A DNA stretch of 11,437 nt, taken from contig VEQJ01000016.1 of assembly GCA_018883285.1 (NCBI GenBank), positions 1 to 11,437 of the forward strand, read 5' to 3'. Source of the DNA: Alphaproteobacteria bacterium. Its GTDB lineage: Bacteria; Pseudomonadota; Alphaproteobacteria; CAISOG01. Shown here piece by piece: positions 1-7,640 of the stretch. A program made the position numbers and the translations under genes. The notes below the pieces were generated by a model. It had not been told where the DNA came from, searched no databases, and was given only the letters and a program-made list of their open reading frames with translations. Numbering within the stretch: position 1 is the first letter of the stretch; every line of letters starts with the position of its first letter.

Positions 1-23
1 CCTATCGTTTTGGGGGGAGAGCT

Positions 24-41
24 TAGAGCGTTTTCGCTCTA
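24..41 (-). terminator. Hairpin at the gpsA stop codon, possible terminator
   Basis: TAGAGCG-TTTT-CGCTCTA forms a perfect 7-bp stem with a 4-base loop and includes the gpsA stop codon. No T-run follows on the minus strand (a C-run follows instead), so this is not a classical intrinsic terminator. It may be a weak terminator or a 3'-end stabilising hairpin for a transcript ending here. An outer complementary pair (bases 1-7 with 52-58) could lengthen the structure. Confidence 0.35.
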
Positions 42-1139
42 CCCTTCTGCGCGATAGGGACGGTTGAGCAGCTGTTGCGCAACCGCCGCCAGCGGTATTT
101 GGCCAGTCAACAACTGTTGCACCGCCCCTGCCAGCGGCAGCTCAACCCCATAGCGCTGACACAAATCTGCCAGCAGGGCGGCACTGCCCACCCCCTCCAC
201 CGTTTCCTGGGCGCTGGCGGCATTGGTAACATCGGTAACGGTGGCGGCGGTCAGTTCGGCCAGGGATTGCCCCGTCCGCCCCAGCTTAAGACCCAGGCGA
301 TAGTTGCGCGATTGCTCACTGGTGGCGGTCAGCAGTAGGTCGCCCAGCCCCGACAGCCCCATCAGGGTGGTGCGCTGCCCCCCCATCGCCTCCGCCAGCC
401 GCGCCATCTCCGCCAAGCCACGGGTAATCAGGGCGGCGCGGGCATTTTCGCCCAGCCCATGCCCCATCGTCATGCCCGCCGCCAGCGCGATAACATTTTT
501 CAGCGCTCCGCCGACCTGCACCCCCACCACATCGCTGTTGTGATACAGGCGATAGCTGGGCAGGCTTAGGCGTTCAACCGCGGCCATGCCCAGCGTTGCA
601 TCCGCGCAGGCCAGGGTGGCGGCGGCGGGCAGGCCATACACCACCTCCCCCGCGAAATTGGGACCCGACAGCACCGCCAGGGGTTGACCCGCTGGCAAGA
701 CCGCCGCCAAGGCGGGCAGCAGCAGGCCGCTAGGGTGATGGATGCTGTTATTGCTATCGCCAGAATCGCCAGAATCGCCAGCACCATCAGGCATCGGCGC
801 AAAGCCTTTGGCGGCGTTGATAACCATCGCATCGGTGGGTAAGCCAGCCGCTTGTAACCGCGCCGCCAGCGCTACGCAAACCTTGGCAGGCACCACCAGC
901 AGAACATCGCTGGCCAACTCGACCGCCGCCGCCAAATCCGCCGTGATGCGCACACCATCGGCCAGGGTCAGATCGGGAAAAAAGCGGGGATGGCGCCGTA
1001 ATTGCTGCATCACCTCGGCCTGCGCCGCATCACGACACCACAGGCTGACCGCCCATCCCGCCTGGGCATACAGCTGCGCCAGGGCGGTGCCCCAACTGCC
1101 CGCCCCCAACACAGCAATTTTGGTAGCGGGTTGGGTCAT
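39..1139 (-). CDS. gpsA: NAD(P)-dependent glycerol-3-phosphate dehydrogenase
   Basis: Cytosolic enzyme that reduces dihydroxyacetone phosphate to sn-glycerol 3-phosphate, the backbone of phospholipids. Visible features: the N-terminal dinucleotide-binding glycine motif (VLGAGSWGTALA, residues 10-21), the conserved SGPNFAGEV segment (158-166; usually SGPSFA), the GALKNV motif carrying the catalytic lysine (K214), and the GLSGLGDLLLTATS block (261-274). At 366 residues it is longer than the usual 330-340. The excess sits in two loops: a GDS-repeat insert around residues 116-137, and an Ala/Thr-rich stretch around 295-311. The ATG start follows GGAAGG at 5 bases. It lies 32 bases after pyrE on the same strand and is probably co-transcribed. 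Family assignment is firm from the motifs; operon membership is inferred. Confidence 0.96.
   Translation of the reverse strand: MTQPATKIAVLGAGSWGTALAQLYAQAGWAVSLWCRDAAQAEVMQQLRRHPRFFPDLTLADGVRITADLAAAVELASDVLLVVPAKVCVALAARLQAAGLPTDAMVINAAKGFAPMPDGAGDSGDSGDSNNSIHHPSGLLLPALAAVLPAGQPLAVLSGPNFAGEVVYGLPAAATLACADATLGMAAVERLSLPSYRLYHNSDVVGVQVGGALKNVIALAAGMTMGHGLGENARAALITRGLAEMARLAEAMGGQRTTLMGLSGLGDLLLTATSEQSRNYRLGLKLGRTGQSLAELTAATVTDVTNAASAQETVEGVGSAALLADLCQRYGVELPLAGAVQQLLTGQIPLAAVAQQLLNRPYRAEG
756..782 (-). repeat. Three 9-bp tandem repeats inside gpsA
   Basis: The unit ATCGCCAGA occurs three times in tandem, the last copy differing at its final base. In gpsA it encodes GDSGDSGDS (residues 121-129). 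Being a multiple of three, copy-number changes by slippage would keep the frame. It explains part of the extra length of this GpsA. Confidence 0.85.
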
Positions 1140-1161
1140 CGCAACCTTCCTGACGATGGCT

Positions 1162-1175
1162 TTAGGGCGCCCTAA
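1162..1175. other. Perfect 14-bp palindrome between pyrE and gpsA
   Basis: TTAGGGCGCCCTAA is a perfect palindrome overlapping the pyrE stop codon (1172-1174) and lying 22 bases before the gpsA start. It has no loop and no T-run, so it is a poor terminator. It could be a protein-binding site, a weak processing hairpin, or chance. Confidence 0.3.
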
Positions 1176-1879
1176 GCCGTCCAGCTATCGGGCGCATCCA
1201 GATAGCGTTGCACCGAGGCCAATTGATCGGCGGGCAACAGCTGTTCGCGGCTGGCATAGGCCAACAGGTCGGCCCAGCTGCACAAATAATGCATGTTAAA
1301 GCGGTTTTGCGTCATCACCCCCAGGGCGGATTGGAAAATGTTGTAGTAGAAAATCACAAACACATCGCTGACGGTACCGCCGCCGTAGCGAATCGCCTTA
1401 AGAAAATTCACCTTGCTGCCGCCATCGGTGGCCAAATCCTCAATCAACACCGCGGTTTGCCCGCTTTTCAGCAAGCCTTCAATTTGCTTGCCCTTACCAA
1501 AATCCTTGGGCTGTTTGCGCACATAGATCATCGGCTGATCCAGCTGCGCCGCGATCAGCGCGGCATAGGGGATGCCCGCCGTTTCGCCGCCCGCAATTAC
1601 CACATCGTTGGCCTGGCCGATGGTTTCTTGCACCTGCGCCGCCATCAGGCTCATGATCCGCGCCCGTTCCGCGGGAAAGGAAATCAGCATGCGGCAGTCG
1701 ATATAGACAGGGCTCAGGCGGCCGCTGGTCAGGCGGATGGGTTTTTGCGGGGTGAATTGCACCACCTTTAGCTTAAACAGTATTTCGGCAACCTCGGCGG
1801 CCACCGCCGCGCTGGGCGCAATCGGGCGATACTCGCTGGCAGTGGTTGTCGTTGGGATTGGGGCAGGGTGGTTGCTCAT
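1172..1879 (-). CDS. pyrE: Orotate phosphoribosyltransferase
   Basis: Transfers a phosphoribosyl group from PRPP to orotate to give orotidine 5'-monophosphate, the fifth step of pyrimidine synthesis; cytosolic, normally a dimer. The PRPP-binding motif reads VLIEDLATDGGSK (about residues 144-156), with the acidic pair and TDGG loop of type I phosphoribosyltransferases. The preceding GGETAGIPYA and YVRKQPKDFGKGKQIEG blocks are the usual OPRT core with its flexible catalytic loop. I place the start at the ATG at 1879 (235 residues), because AAGGA lies 8 bases upstream. A TTG directly before it (1882) would add one residue at a tighter 5-base spacing. Residues before about 20 are a variable Pro/Thr-rich leader. 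It begins 11 bases after purS ends, so translation and transcription are probably linked. Confidence 0.95.
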   Translation of the reverse strand: MSNHPAPIPTTTTASEYRPIAPSAAVAAEVAEILFKLKVVQFTPQKPIRLTSGRLSPVYIDCRMLISFPAERARIMSLMAAQVQETIGQANDVVIAGGETAGIPYAALIAAQLDQPMIYVRKQPKDFGKGKQIEGLLKSGQTAVLIEDLATDGGSKVNFLKAIRYGGGTVSDVFVIFYYNIFQSALGVMTQNRFNMHYLCSWADLLAYASREQLLPADQLASVQRYLDAPDSWTA

Positions 1880-1890
1880 CAAAAAGTTCC

Positions 1891-2124
1891 TTAACTCAAA
1901 GTAATTTCAAAATCTTCCATCACGGGGTTGGCCAACAGGTCTTGCGCCAACGCCGCCAGGGCGGATTCGGTAACATCATCGCCGATTACCAATTCAAAAA
2001 TTTTGCCCAGATGCAGGCTTTCGATGCCATGCACGCCAGACTGCTGCACCTGCCGCTCAATGGTTTGCGATTGGGGATCCAGAATGCCAGCCTTTGGGCG
2101 AACAATGATGGTGGCTTTGCGCAT
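1891..2124 (-). CDS. purS: Phosphoribosylformylglycinamidine synthase subunit PurS
   Basis: Small subunit of the three-part FGAM synthase (PurS-PurQ-PurL), which converts formylglycinamide ribonucleotide to its amidine in purine synthesis. PurS bridges the glutaminase PurQ and the synthetase PurL. The protein is 77 residues, near the family's usual 80. It shows the typical N-terminal strand (KATIIVRPKAGILDPQS), the central GIESLHLGKIFEL segment and the C-terminal ANPVMEDFEI block. The start lies 3 bases after the purC stop, with its ribosome-binding purines (AAGGAA) inside the end of purC, indicating translational coupling. Unusually, pyrE follows instead of purQ and purL, so those partners must be encoded outside this window. 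Confidence 0.95.
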   Translation of the reverse strand: MRKATIIVRPKAGILDPQSQTIERQVQQSGVHGIESLHLGKIFELVIGDDVTESALAALAQDLLANPVMEDFEITLS

Positions 2125-2127
2125 GGC

Positions 2128-2907
2128 TTATTCCTTTTCCTCGGCAGATTCTTCGGCGGCACGCTCGGCTGTTTTGCCCTGCATTCGGGGCAGAACGCCC
2201 AGCCGCCTGGCCACCTCCTGATACCCTTCTTTAACACCGCCCATTTTTAAACGAAAGCGGTCTTTATCCAATTTTTCGTTGGTGTTCATGTCCCACAGGC
2301 GGCAGGTATCAGGGCTGATTTCATCGGCCAGCACCAGGCGCAACATATCATCCTCAATCAGGCGGCCAAATTCCAGCTTAAAGTCAATCAGCCTTAGGCC
2401 GATGCCGTAGAATAGCCCCAGCAAAAAGTCGTTGATCCGCATGCTAAGGCTGACCATCTCATCCAATTCTTCGGGGATTGCCCAGCCGAACACCATAATA
2501 TGATCCTCCGTCACCAACGGGTCGCCCAGCGCATCGGATTTGTAGTAAAATTCGATTAATGGGTGGGGCAGCACCGTGCCCTCAGCAATGCCCAATCGTT
2601 TCGACAGCGTGCCCGCCACCACGTTGCGCACCACCACCTCAATCGGCACAATATCAACCCGTTTGACCAGCTGTTCGCGCATGTTCAGGCGTTTGATGAA
2701 ATGGGTGGGGATGCCGATTTCATTCAGCCGCAACATGATATGTTCGGAGATGTAGTTGTTGATGACCCCCTTACCCTCAATCACATCGCGCATTTCGGCG
2801 TTAAAGGCGGTGGCATCATCCTTAAAATGCTGCACCAGGGTGTCTGGGTCGGGCCCCTCAAACAAGATTTTGGCCTTGCCTTCGTAAATTTTGGATCCTT
2901 TTTTCAT
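2128..2907 (-). CDS. purC: SAICAR synthase (phosphoribosylaminoimidazole-succinocarboxamide synthase)
   Basis: Joins CAIR and aspartate with ATP to form SAICAR in purine synthesis; cytosolic. The ATP-binding N-terminus [14 protein letters not shown] (7-20), [10 protein letters not shown] (27-36), the family signature [13 protein letters not shown] (88-100), the second signature LIDFKLEFG (173-181) and ADEISPD (194-200) are all intact. At 259 residues it exceeds the usual 235-255 because of an acidic Glu/Ala-rich tail after about residue 242, probably disordered. The ATG follows GGAAGG at a 6-base gap. It heads the close run purC-purS-pyrE-gpsA. The 51-base gap from radC could hold a promoter, but I could not identify one. 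Confidence 0.97.
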   Translation of the reverse strand: MKKGSKIYEGKAKILFEGPDPDTLVQHFKDDATAFNAEMRDVIEGKGVINNYISEHIMLRLNEIGIPTHFIKRLNMREQLVKRVDIVPIEVVVRNVVAGTLSKRLGIAEGTVLPHPLIEFYYKSDALGDPLVTEDHIMVFGWAIPEELDEMVSLSMRINDFLLGLFYGIGLRLIDFKLEFGRLIEDDMLRLVLADEISPDTCRLWDMNTNEKLDKDRFRLKMGGVKEGYQEVARRLGVLPRMQGKTAERAAEESAEEKE

Positions 2908-2958
2908 TGCCTGCCTTCCAATCCGATAAACATTCGTCCGATTACCCCTGTTGTAGCC

Positions 2959-3885
2959 CTATTCTTGCAACAAGCCCAGGGCTTTAAACGATAAGATACC
3001 CTTTTTCCCCACCACCAAATGGTCATGCAGGCGGATGTTCAGCAGCCGCGCGCTTAAGGCCAATTCGTTGGTCAGGCGTATATCCTGCGCCGATGGTTCG
3101 GGATCGCCGCTGGGATGATTGTGCACGATAATCAGCGCGCTGGCACCCAATACCAGGGCGCGTTTCAGAATTTCGCGGGGATAGGCCGCCGCCTGATCCA
3201 CCGTGCCGCGCTGATGCACCTCATCGGTAATCAGCTGGTTTTTGCTGTCCAGGAACAGTAGGTGCAGCTCCTCAACCTCCAGATAGGCAATTTTGCTATA
3301 GCAATAGTCCAACAGCTTTTGCCAATTGGTAAACACCTCCTGCCCGCGCAGCTGGCTGGCCAAGAAATGGGTGCTGGCGGCGGCAACCACCTTTAGGCTG
3401 ACGGCGGCGCTGGGCGTCATGCCCGCCATTTGTTTCAGGGCGGCCAGATCGGCGGACAGGACGGCGGCAAAGCTGCCAAACTTGGCCAACAACGCCTTGG
3501 CCAGCGGTTTGGTATCGCGGCGGGGAATGCCGCTGAACAACAACAGCTCCAACAGCTCATAATCGGCCAAGGCCGCACTGCCCGCCGTCAGGAAACGCTG
3601 CTTTAACCGTTCGCGGTGCCCCTCCGCCCCCGTGTTGGCGCTGGTGGGGGGGTGAGTGGCTGGCGTGGCCTGGGGATTGGCCTGGGGAGAGGCGTGGGGG
3701 GCTGGGTCGGGGATGGGCGTATGGGCGCTATCGGATGGGGATGCGGGTGGGGATAGCGCGGGCGTGGCCTGGGGGGATGGGGCAACGGCATGCCCCCCTG
3801 AATCAACGGGTTCAGGGGATGGATGGGCGGTGGATGCTGGCGGCGATAAATCCGCCAACACCCCTTTGAAGGCAACCTTATTCAT
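2959..3885 (-). CDS. radC: RadC family JAB/MPN-domain protein with a proline-rich N-terminal extension
   Basis: Member of the RadC (UPF0758) family, historically linked to DNA repair; its biochemical role remains unsettled. From about residue 88 the protein is canonical. GHRERLKQRFL leads into a helix-hairpin-helix-like region (105-170). A JAMM metal-binding set follows, with a glutamate near 205-206 and H255, H257 and D268 in HNHPSGDPEPSAQD. Residues 12-87 are an unusual low-complexity stretch rich in Pro, Ala and Ser with short repeats such as SPQA/NPQATPA. That makes the protein 308 residues against about 220-230 in typical members. The ATG at 3885 has only a weak upstream AAAGG, and the region before residue 88 has no other methionine, so the extension appears translated unless a non-ATG start is used. 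Family is certain; function of the extension is unknown. Confidence 0.93.
   Translation of the reverse strand: MNKVAFKGVLADLSPPASTAHPSPEPVDSGGHAVAPSPQATPALSPPASPSDSAHTPIPDPAPHASPQANPQATPATHPPTSANTGAEGHRERLKQRFLTAGSAALADYELLELLLFSGIPRRDTKPLAKALLAKFGSFAAVLSADLAALKQMAGMTPSAAVSLKVVAAASTHFLASQLRGQEVFTNWQKLLDYCYSKIAYLEVEELHLLFLDSKNQLITDEVHQRGTVDQAAAYPREILKRALVLGASALIIVHNHPSGDPEPSAQDIRLTNELALSARLLNIRLHDHLVVGKKGILSFKALGLLQE
3657..3850 (-). repeat. Low-complexity, G-rich (plus strand) tract encoding the RadC extension
   Basis: The plus strand is strongly G-rich here, with repeated GGCGTGGCCTGGGG-like segments near 3663-3676 and 3762-3775 and several G-runs of four to six. It encodes the Pro/Ala/Ser-rich RadC leader. 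The G-runs could support quadruplex structure, and length changes by slippage are plausible. Confidence 0.6.
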
Positions 3886-3974
3886 GCCTTTAGCTATAAC
3901 CGATTACCCCGCAAACTTCACCTGATTTTTGTGGTGGTAATTTTATCTCCTATTGCCAAAATCGGTTTTAAATT

Positions 3975-4238
3975 ATGGAAGAGTTGCAAAGTTTTTATAC
4001 ATGTGCGACACATATATCTGTCCTTCAAGGGATAAATCCTGTTATTCCATCCAAAAGAAATCGAAAAATTCAGCGGGACTACGATCAAGATTTGTACAAG
4101 ATAAGGCATCTTGTTGAAAATGCTTTTCTTCATTTGAAACAATGGCGTGGAATTGCCACGCGATACCTTAAAAATACAAAATCTTTCCTCGCCGCTGTCC
4201 ACATCCGATGCATCATTATGTGGGCAAAAATCTCGTGA
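3975..4238 (+). pseudogene. IS5-family transposase remnant (C-terminal part)
   Basis: The 87-residue reading frame matches only the last third of an IS5-type DDE transposase. It contains the segment INPVIPSKRNRK, then YKIRHLVENAFLHLK, which fits the Y-(2)-R-(3)-E-(6)-K signature carrying the catalytic glutamate, then WRGIATRYLKNTKSFLAA, all typical of this group. The two catalytic aspartates and the N-terminal two thirds are absent. The first 20 or so residues do not look like transposase, so the relic probably begins near 4000. It is visibly more AT-rich than its neighbours, supporting foreign origin. It sits between divergently oriented minus-strand genes, and no terminal inverted repeats were found. 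Almost certainly non-functional. Confidence 0.85.
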
Positions 4239-4255
4239 CTACAATATTTAGCATG

Positions 4256-5074
4256 TTATTTTAAGATCAGCCAAGGGGTCTTTTTGTTATCAATATCACT
4301 TGAAGTGACTGGTTGCTGGTTTGTACGAAGTGATTGATTCGATGATGGTCTGGTTGATAGATCAGTATGCGGAACAGCAATCTGGTCATTTTCTGGATCC
4401 AACGTAGGATTAACTGGATTGTTGGCATTGGGAACGGTGGCCGTGGGCGGCGTTGCTAAGGGCACTGCCACTTTGGCTCTATAGCCCTCTGGTTCGTTTT
4501 GAGCAGCGGTTTGTGGAGTAGTCTTGGGCGGTGGGCTGGCAATCCGTCGTGGAGGGGTGCTGCCAAAAGACGGCGATGGCGCCGCCGAATCAAAGCCACG
4601 GACGCCCCAAGCGACCAACCGTGTCAGGATAATTAACCCCAGCGGTACCGCCAAGGCGATAATCGCCAGCCGGATCCATGCGTTTCGTGAAAGATTGGCC
4701 GCCCATTGGTTGGCGGCGGTGCGCACCTGCCCCTCCTCCAATTCGGCGGGATAGGTCGTCCACTGTTCAACCCCCGCCACGGTTACGGTGACGTTGTAAC
4801 GAACGCCAGCGGTTAATTCCCCGCGCTCTAACTTGCTCCGCACCTCATCCCGAACCGCATCGGGCAGGGCGTTTTGCCGATATTGCTCTAACAATTTGCG
4901 CAATTTTTGCACCTGATCGGTTTCAATCACCACGCGGGGGGCTGTCAACAAATCAGGCAGTTGGAATGCCGCCAGCCCAATCCAAAGCCCCAGGGTGGCC
5001 AACAGCCAAAAGCGTCGCAAGCCCCGCCGCCAATTCAGGTGCCGCAAGGTAATCAATATCGGTTCTTCGATCAT
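4256..5074 (-). CDS. Unrecognised membrane protein with two predicted helices and a Pro-rich C-terminus
   Basis: I do not recognise this 272-residue protein. A basic N-terminus (NWRRGLRRF) precedes a hydrophobic helix at about 22-38. Next comes a charged, soluble-looking domain of roughly 90 residues, with helical LRKLLEQYRQ and ELTAGVRYNVTVTVAG segments. A second hydrophobic helix lies at about 134-155. The remainder is a Pro/Thr/Asn-rich, probably disordered tail ending in WLILK. The arrangement suggests an inner-membrane protein with the 39-133 domain on the periplasmic side (positive-inside rule at both ends). I chose the ATG at 5074, preceded by GGGGAT, because an upstream in-frame ATG at 5209 would overlap ilvD by 94 bases and adds unmembrane-like sequence. 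It starts 41 bases after ilvD on the same strand, so co-transcription is possible but no functional link is evident. Confidence 0.75.
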   Translation of the reverse strand: MIEEPILITLRHLNWRRGLRRFWLLATLGLWIGLAAFQLPDLLTAPRVVIETDQVQKLRKLLEQYRQNALPDAVRDEVRSKLERGELTAGVRYNVTVTVAGVEQWTTYPAELEEGQVRTAANQWAANLSRNAWIRLAIIALAVPLGLIILTRLVAWGVRGFDSAAPSPSFGSTPPRRIASPPPKTTPQTAAQNEPEGYRAKVAVPLATPPTATVPNANNPVNPTLDPENDQIAVPHTDLSTRPSSNQSLRTNQQPVTSSDIDNKKTPWLILK

Positions 5075-5115
5075 CTTATCCCCGTATGATGTCAGGTGGC
5101 GGCGGTTCTTTATGG

Positions 5116-6843
5116 CTAAATATCGGCGTAGCAATGCGTTTCCGCCGCTGCGCCTGGATGGGTGACCGCCCCCTGGAGAGCAGATCCAACGGTTTGAGCA
5201 TAACGCCATAACGCCCCAGATTGAAAGTCATGACCGCGTGGTTGCCAGTCCTGGCGGCGTGTTTCGATCTCCGCCTCGCTTAACTCCACATCCAATTGGC
5301 CAGTGGCCGCATCGATGCTGATGATGTCGCCATCGCGCAGCAGGCCGATAACCCCGCCCACCGCAGCCTCTGGCCCCACATGGCCGATGCAAAAGCCACG
5401 GGTAGCGCCCGAAAAACGGCCATCGGTGATCAACGCCACTTGGTCGCCCATGCCCTGGCCATAAATCGCGGCGGTGGTGGCCAACATTTCCCGCATGCCA
5501 GGCCCGCCGCGGGGCCCCTCATAGCGAATCACCAACACATCCCCCGCTTTGTAATTGCGCGCCTCAACCGCCGCAAAAGCCTCCTCCTCACGGTCAAAGC
5601 AGCGGGCGGGGCCACGAAATTGCAGGGTTTTCATGCCCGCCACCTTCACAATAGCGCCATCGGGCGCCAGATTGCCGCGCAGGCCAACCACCCCACCAGT
5701 AGGACTCAGCGGGTTGCTGGTCGGGCGCAACACGTCTTGATCCGTCGACACGATTACATTGGCCAAATTCTCTGCCAGGGTTTTGCCCGTTACGGTCAGG
5801 CAGTCACCATGCAGATAGCCGCCGTCCAGCAGCAGTTTCAGCATGGCAGGCACGCCGCCAACCCGATGCAGATCGCTCATGACATAGCGCCCCGCAGGCT
5901 TCAGATCCGCGATATAGGGGGTGCGCTTAAAAATTTCCGCCACATCGAACATATCAAAGGCAATGCCAGCCTCATGCGCCAGCGCGGGCAAATGCAGGGC
6001 GGCATTGGTGGAACCACCGCTGGCCGCCACCACCGTTGCCGCATTTTCCAACGCCTTGCGGGTTACGATATCGCGCGGCCGAATGTTGCGTGCCAGCAAT
6101 TCCATCACCTGCTGCCCCGCATAGACCGCAAAGGCATCGCGGCTGTCTAGCGGGGTGGGGGGGCTGGCCGATCCGCTGATCGCTAGGCCTAAGGCTTCGG
6201 AAACGCATGCCATGGTGTTGGCGGTGAACTGCCCGCCACAACTGCCGGCGGAGGGGCAGGCAACCTGCTCCAACTCCTTCAAATCCTTATCGCTCATCTT
6301 GCCCGCCGCATGTTCGCCGACCGCCTCAAACACATCCTGCACCGTGACATCCCGCCCACGAAAACTGCCCGGCAGGATGGATCCGCCATACAGGAAAACG
6401 CTGGGCACATTCAGCCGCAACATCACCATCATTAGGCCTGGCAGCGATTTGTCGCAGCCCGCAATCCCCACCAGCGCGTCATAGCAGTGACCACGCATGG
6501 TCAGCTCGACCGAATCGGCAATCACCTCCCGCGAGACCAGTGAGGATTTCATCCCCGCATGCCCCATCGCGATGCCGTCGGTAACGGTGATGGTGGTAAA
6601 CTCCCGCGGCGTTCCCTGTGCCGCACTGACCCCCCGCTTCACCGCCTCAGCCTGCCGCCGCAGCGCGATGTTGCAGGGCGCGGCCTCATTCCAGGTCGTC
6701 ACCACGCCAACAAAGGGCTGGCCAATCTCCTCAACCGTCAGACCCATCGCGTGGTAATAGGAACGGTGCGGGGCGCGCGCCGCCCCCTCCTTCACATGGC
6801 GGGAGGGGAGTTTGGCAATAACGGGGGTGGGGGCGTTTGACAT
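5116..6843 (-). CDS. ilvD: Dihydroxy-acid dehydratase
   Basis: Iron-sulfur enzyme that dehydrates 2,3-dihydroxy acids to the keto-acid precursors of valine, isoleucine and leucine; also needed for pantothenate. The 575 residues carry the three expected cluster cysteines: C57 (PCN), C130 (AGCDKSLPG) and C202 (SAGSCGGQF). Metal-site residues D89 (TDGIAMGH) and the lysine after C130-D131 are present, as is the catalytic serine region TDGRFSG (S478). The length and N-terminal style ([18 protein letters not shown]) resemble the shorter dehydratases of plants and cyanobacteria, known to use a [2Fe-2S] cluster, rather than the longer E. coli form. The cluster type here is inferred. The ATG at 6843 has only a weak AGG upstream. 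Its neighbours are not branched-chain amino acid genes. Confidence 0.96.
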   Translation of the reverse strand: MSNAPTPVIAKLPSRHVKEGAARAPHRSYYHAMGLTVEEIGQPFVGVVTTWNEAAPCNIALRRQAEAVKRGVSAAQGTPREFTTITVTDGIAMGHAGMKSSLVSREVIADSVELTMRGHCYDALVGIAGCDKSLPGLMMVMLRLNVPSVFLYGGSILPGSFRGRDVTVQDVFEAVGEHAAGKMSDKDLKELEQVACPSAGSCGGQFTANTMACVSEALGLAISGSASPPTPLDSRDAFAVYAGQQVMELLARNIRPRDIVTRKALENAATVVAASGGSTNAALHLPALAHEAGIAFDMFDVAEIFKRTPYIADLKPAGRYVMSDLHRVGGVPAMLKLLLDGGYLHGDCLTVTGKTLAENLANVIVSTDQDVLRPTSNPLSPTGGVVGLRGNLAPDGAIVKVAGMKTLQFRGPARCFDREEEAFAAVEARNYKAGDVLVIRYEGPRGGPGMREMLATTAAIYGQGMGDQVALITDGRFSGATRGFCIGHVGPEAAVGGVIGLLRDGDIISIDAATGQLDVELSEAEIETRRQDWQPRGHDFQSGALWRYAQTVGSALQGAVTHPGAAAETHCYADI

Positions 6844-6959
6844 AAGAAATGACCTGAAGCGAAAAGAAAAAAGGGATGTTACCGAATCACCACTGTAGCA
6901 AAATTTGCGGCGGATTAAAGATGCTAGGCATGCCCAAACAACGTCCCTAAGATGGCCGC
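6844..6959. other. Intergenic gap upstream of ilvD
   Basis: This 116-base non-coding stretch separates the ABC ATPase remnant from ilvD and presumably carries the ilvD promoter. I see no confident -35/-10 pair, no attenuator-like leader peptide rich in Val, Leu or Ile, and no strong hairpin. Confidence 0.4.
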
Positions 6960-7640
6960 CTAACCCATGGCGGTTTCAATCGCCAGAAATTTTTGCAGGC
7001 GGGGGCTTTGGGGGTTGGTAAGAATCGATACATCCCCGCTTTCGGCAATTCGCCCCTTTTCCATAAAAATCACCTGATCGGCGGTTTGGCGGGCAAAACC
7101 CAGCAGGTGGGTGATGATAAACAGCCCCATCCCCCGCTGCCGCAACAGCGCCAAATAGTCCAGCACGCGGGTAATCTGCTCCACATCCAGGGCTGAGGTT
7201 ACCTCGTCCAGTAACAGATAGCGGGGATTCAGGATAATCGCCCGCGCCAGGGCGGCACGCTGCCGCTGCCCCAGGGAGGCTTGGTTGGGATAACGATCGA
7301 TAAAATGCCCCATGTCAAAGGCGTCGATCAGTTCTTCCAGGGCGGTTGCCACCCCTGCAGGCTTCTGCAGCCGCATGGGCAGCAGGATATTTTGGCGCAG
7401 GGTCAGATGCGGCCACAAAAACAGCTGTTGAAACACCGCCGTTAACTTTGGCCAGGGCGGCGTGGGGGCGGGCAGGTTGGCGGCGGCGGGATAGCGAAAC
7501 AGCTGGTCATCCACCTGAATTTCCCCCTGCTGCGGTGGTGCCAGCATCGCCAAACAGCGCAACAGGGTGGTTTTGCCGGTGCCGCTGGGGCCAATCAACA
7601 CCGTGATGCTGCCCGGCTTAATGTCCAGCGATACAGCGGT
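6960..7640 (-). pseudogene. 5'-truncated ABC transporter ATP-binding protein (polar amino acid type)
   Basis: ATPase subunit resembling GlnQ-type amino acid importers. In-frame coding extends upstream of the GTG at 7601 to a TAA at 7643-7641, giving TAVSLDIKPGSITVLIGPSG, the normal sequence just before Walker A. The first roughly 20 family residues (first strand and aromatic A-loop) are therefore missing, replaced by an IS30 fragment. Numbering from that GTG: Walker A GPSGTGKTT (4-12), Q-loop glutamine Q58, Walker B LLLDEV with E133, and H165 of the H-loop. The signature, normally LSGGQ, reads ASLGQ (108-112). No intact start with a good ribosome site is seen, and no permease or binding-protein gene adjoins. 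Most likely a decaying gene. A shortened protein from the GTG (213 residues) cannot be excluded but would lack the adenine-stacking residue. Confidence 0.8.

Noticed and set aside
3886..3974. Upstream continuation of the IS5 transposase in other frames
   Set aside because: No frame shows the expected catalytic-aspartate block; the stretch is only the radC leader and unassigned AT-rich sequence.
5075..5209. 45-residue N-terminal extension of the membrane protein to an ATG at 5209
   Set aside because: It would overlap ilvD by 94 bases, reads as a shadow of the ilvD C-terminus, and a better start with a purine-rich site exists at 5074.
5296..6150. 284-codon plus-strand frame opposite ilvD
   Set aside because: His/Arg/Gln-rich shadow frame antisense to an intact ilvD, with no domain signature.
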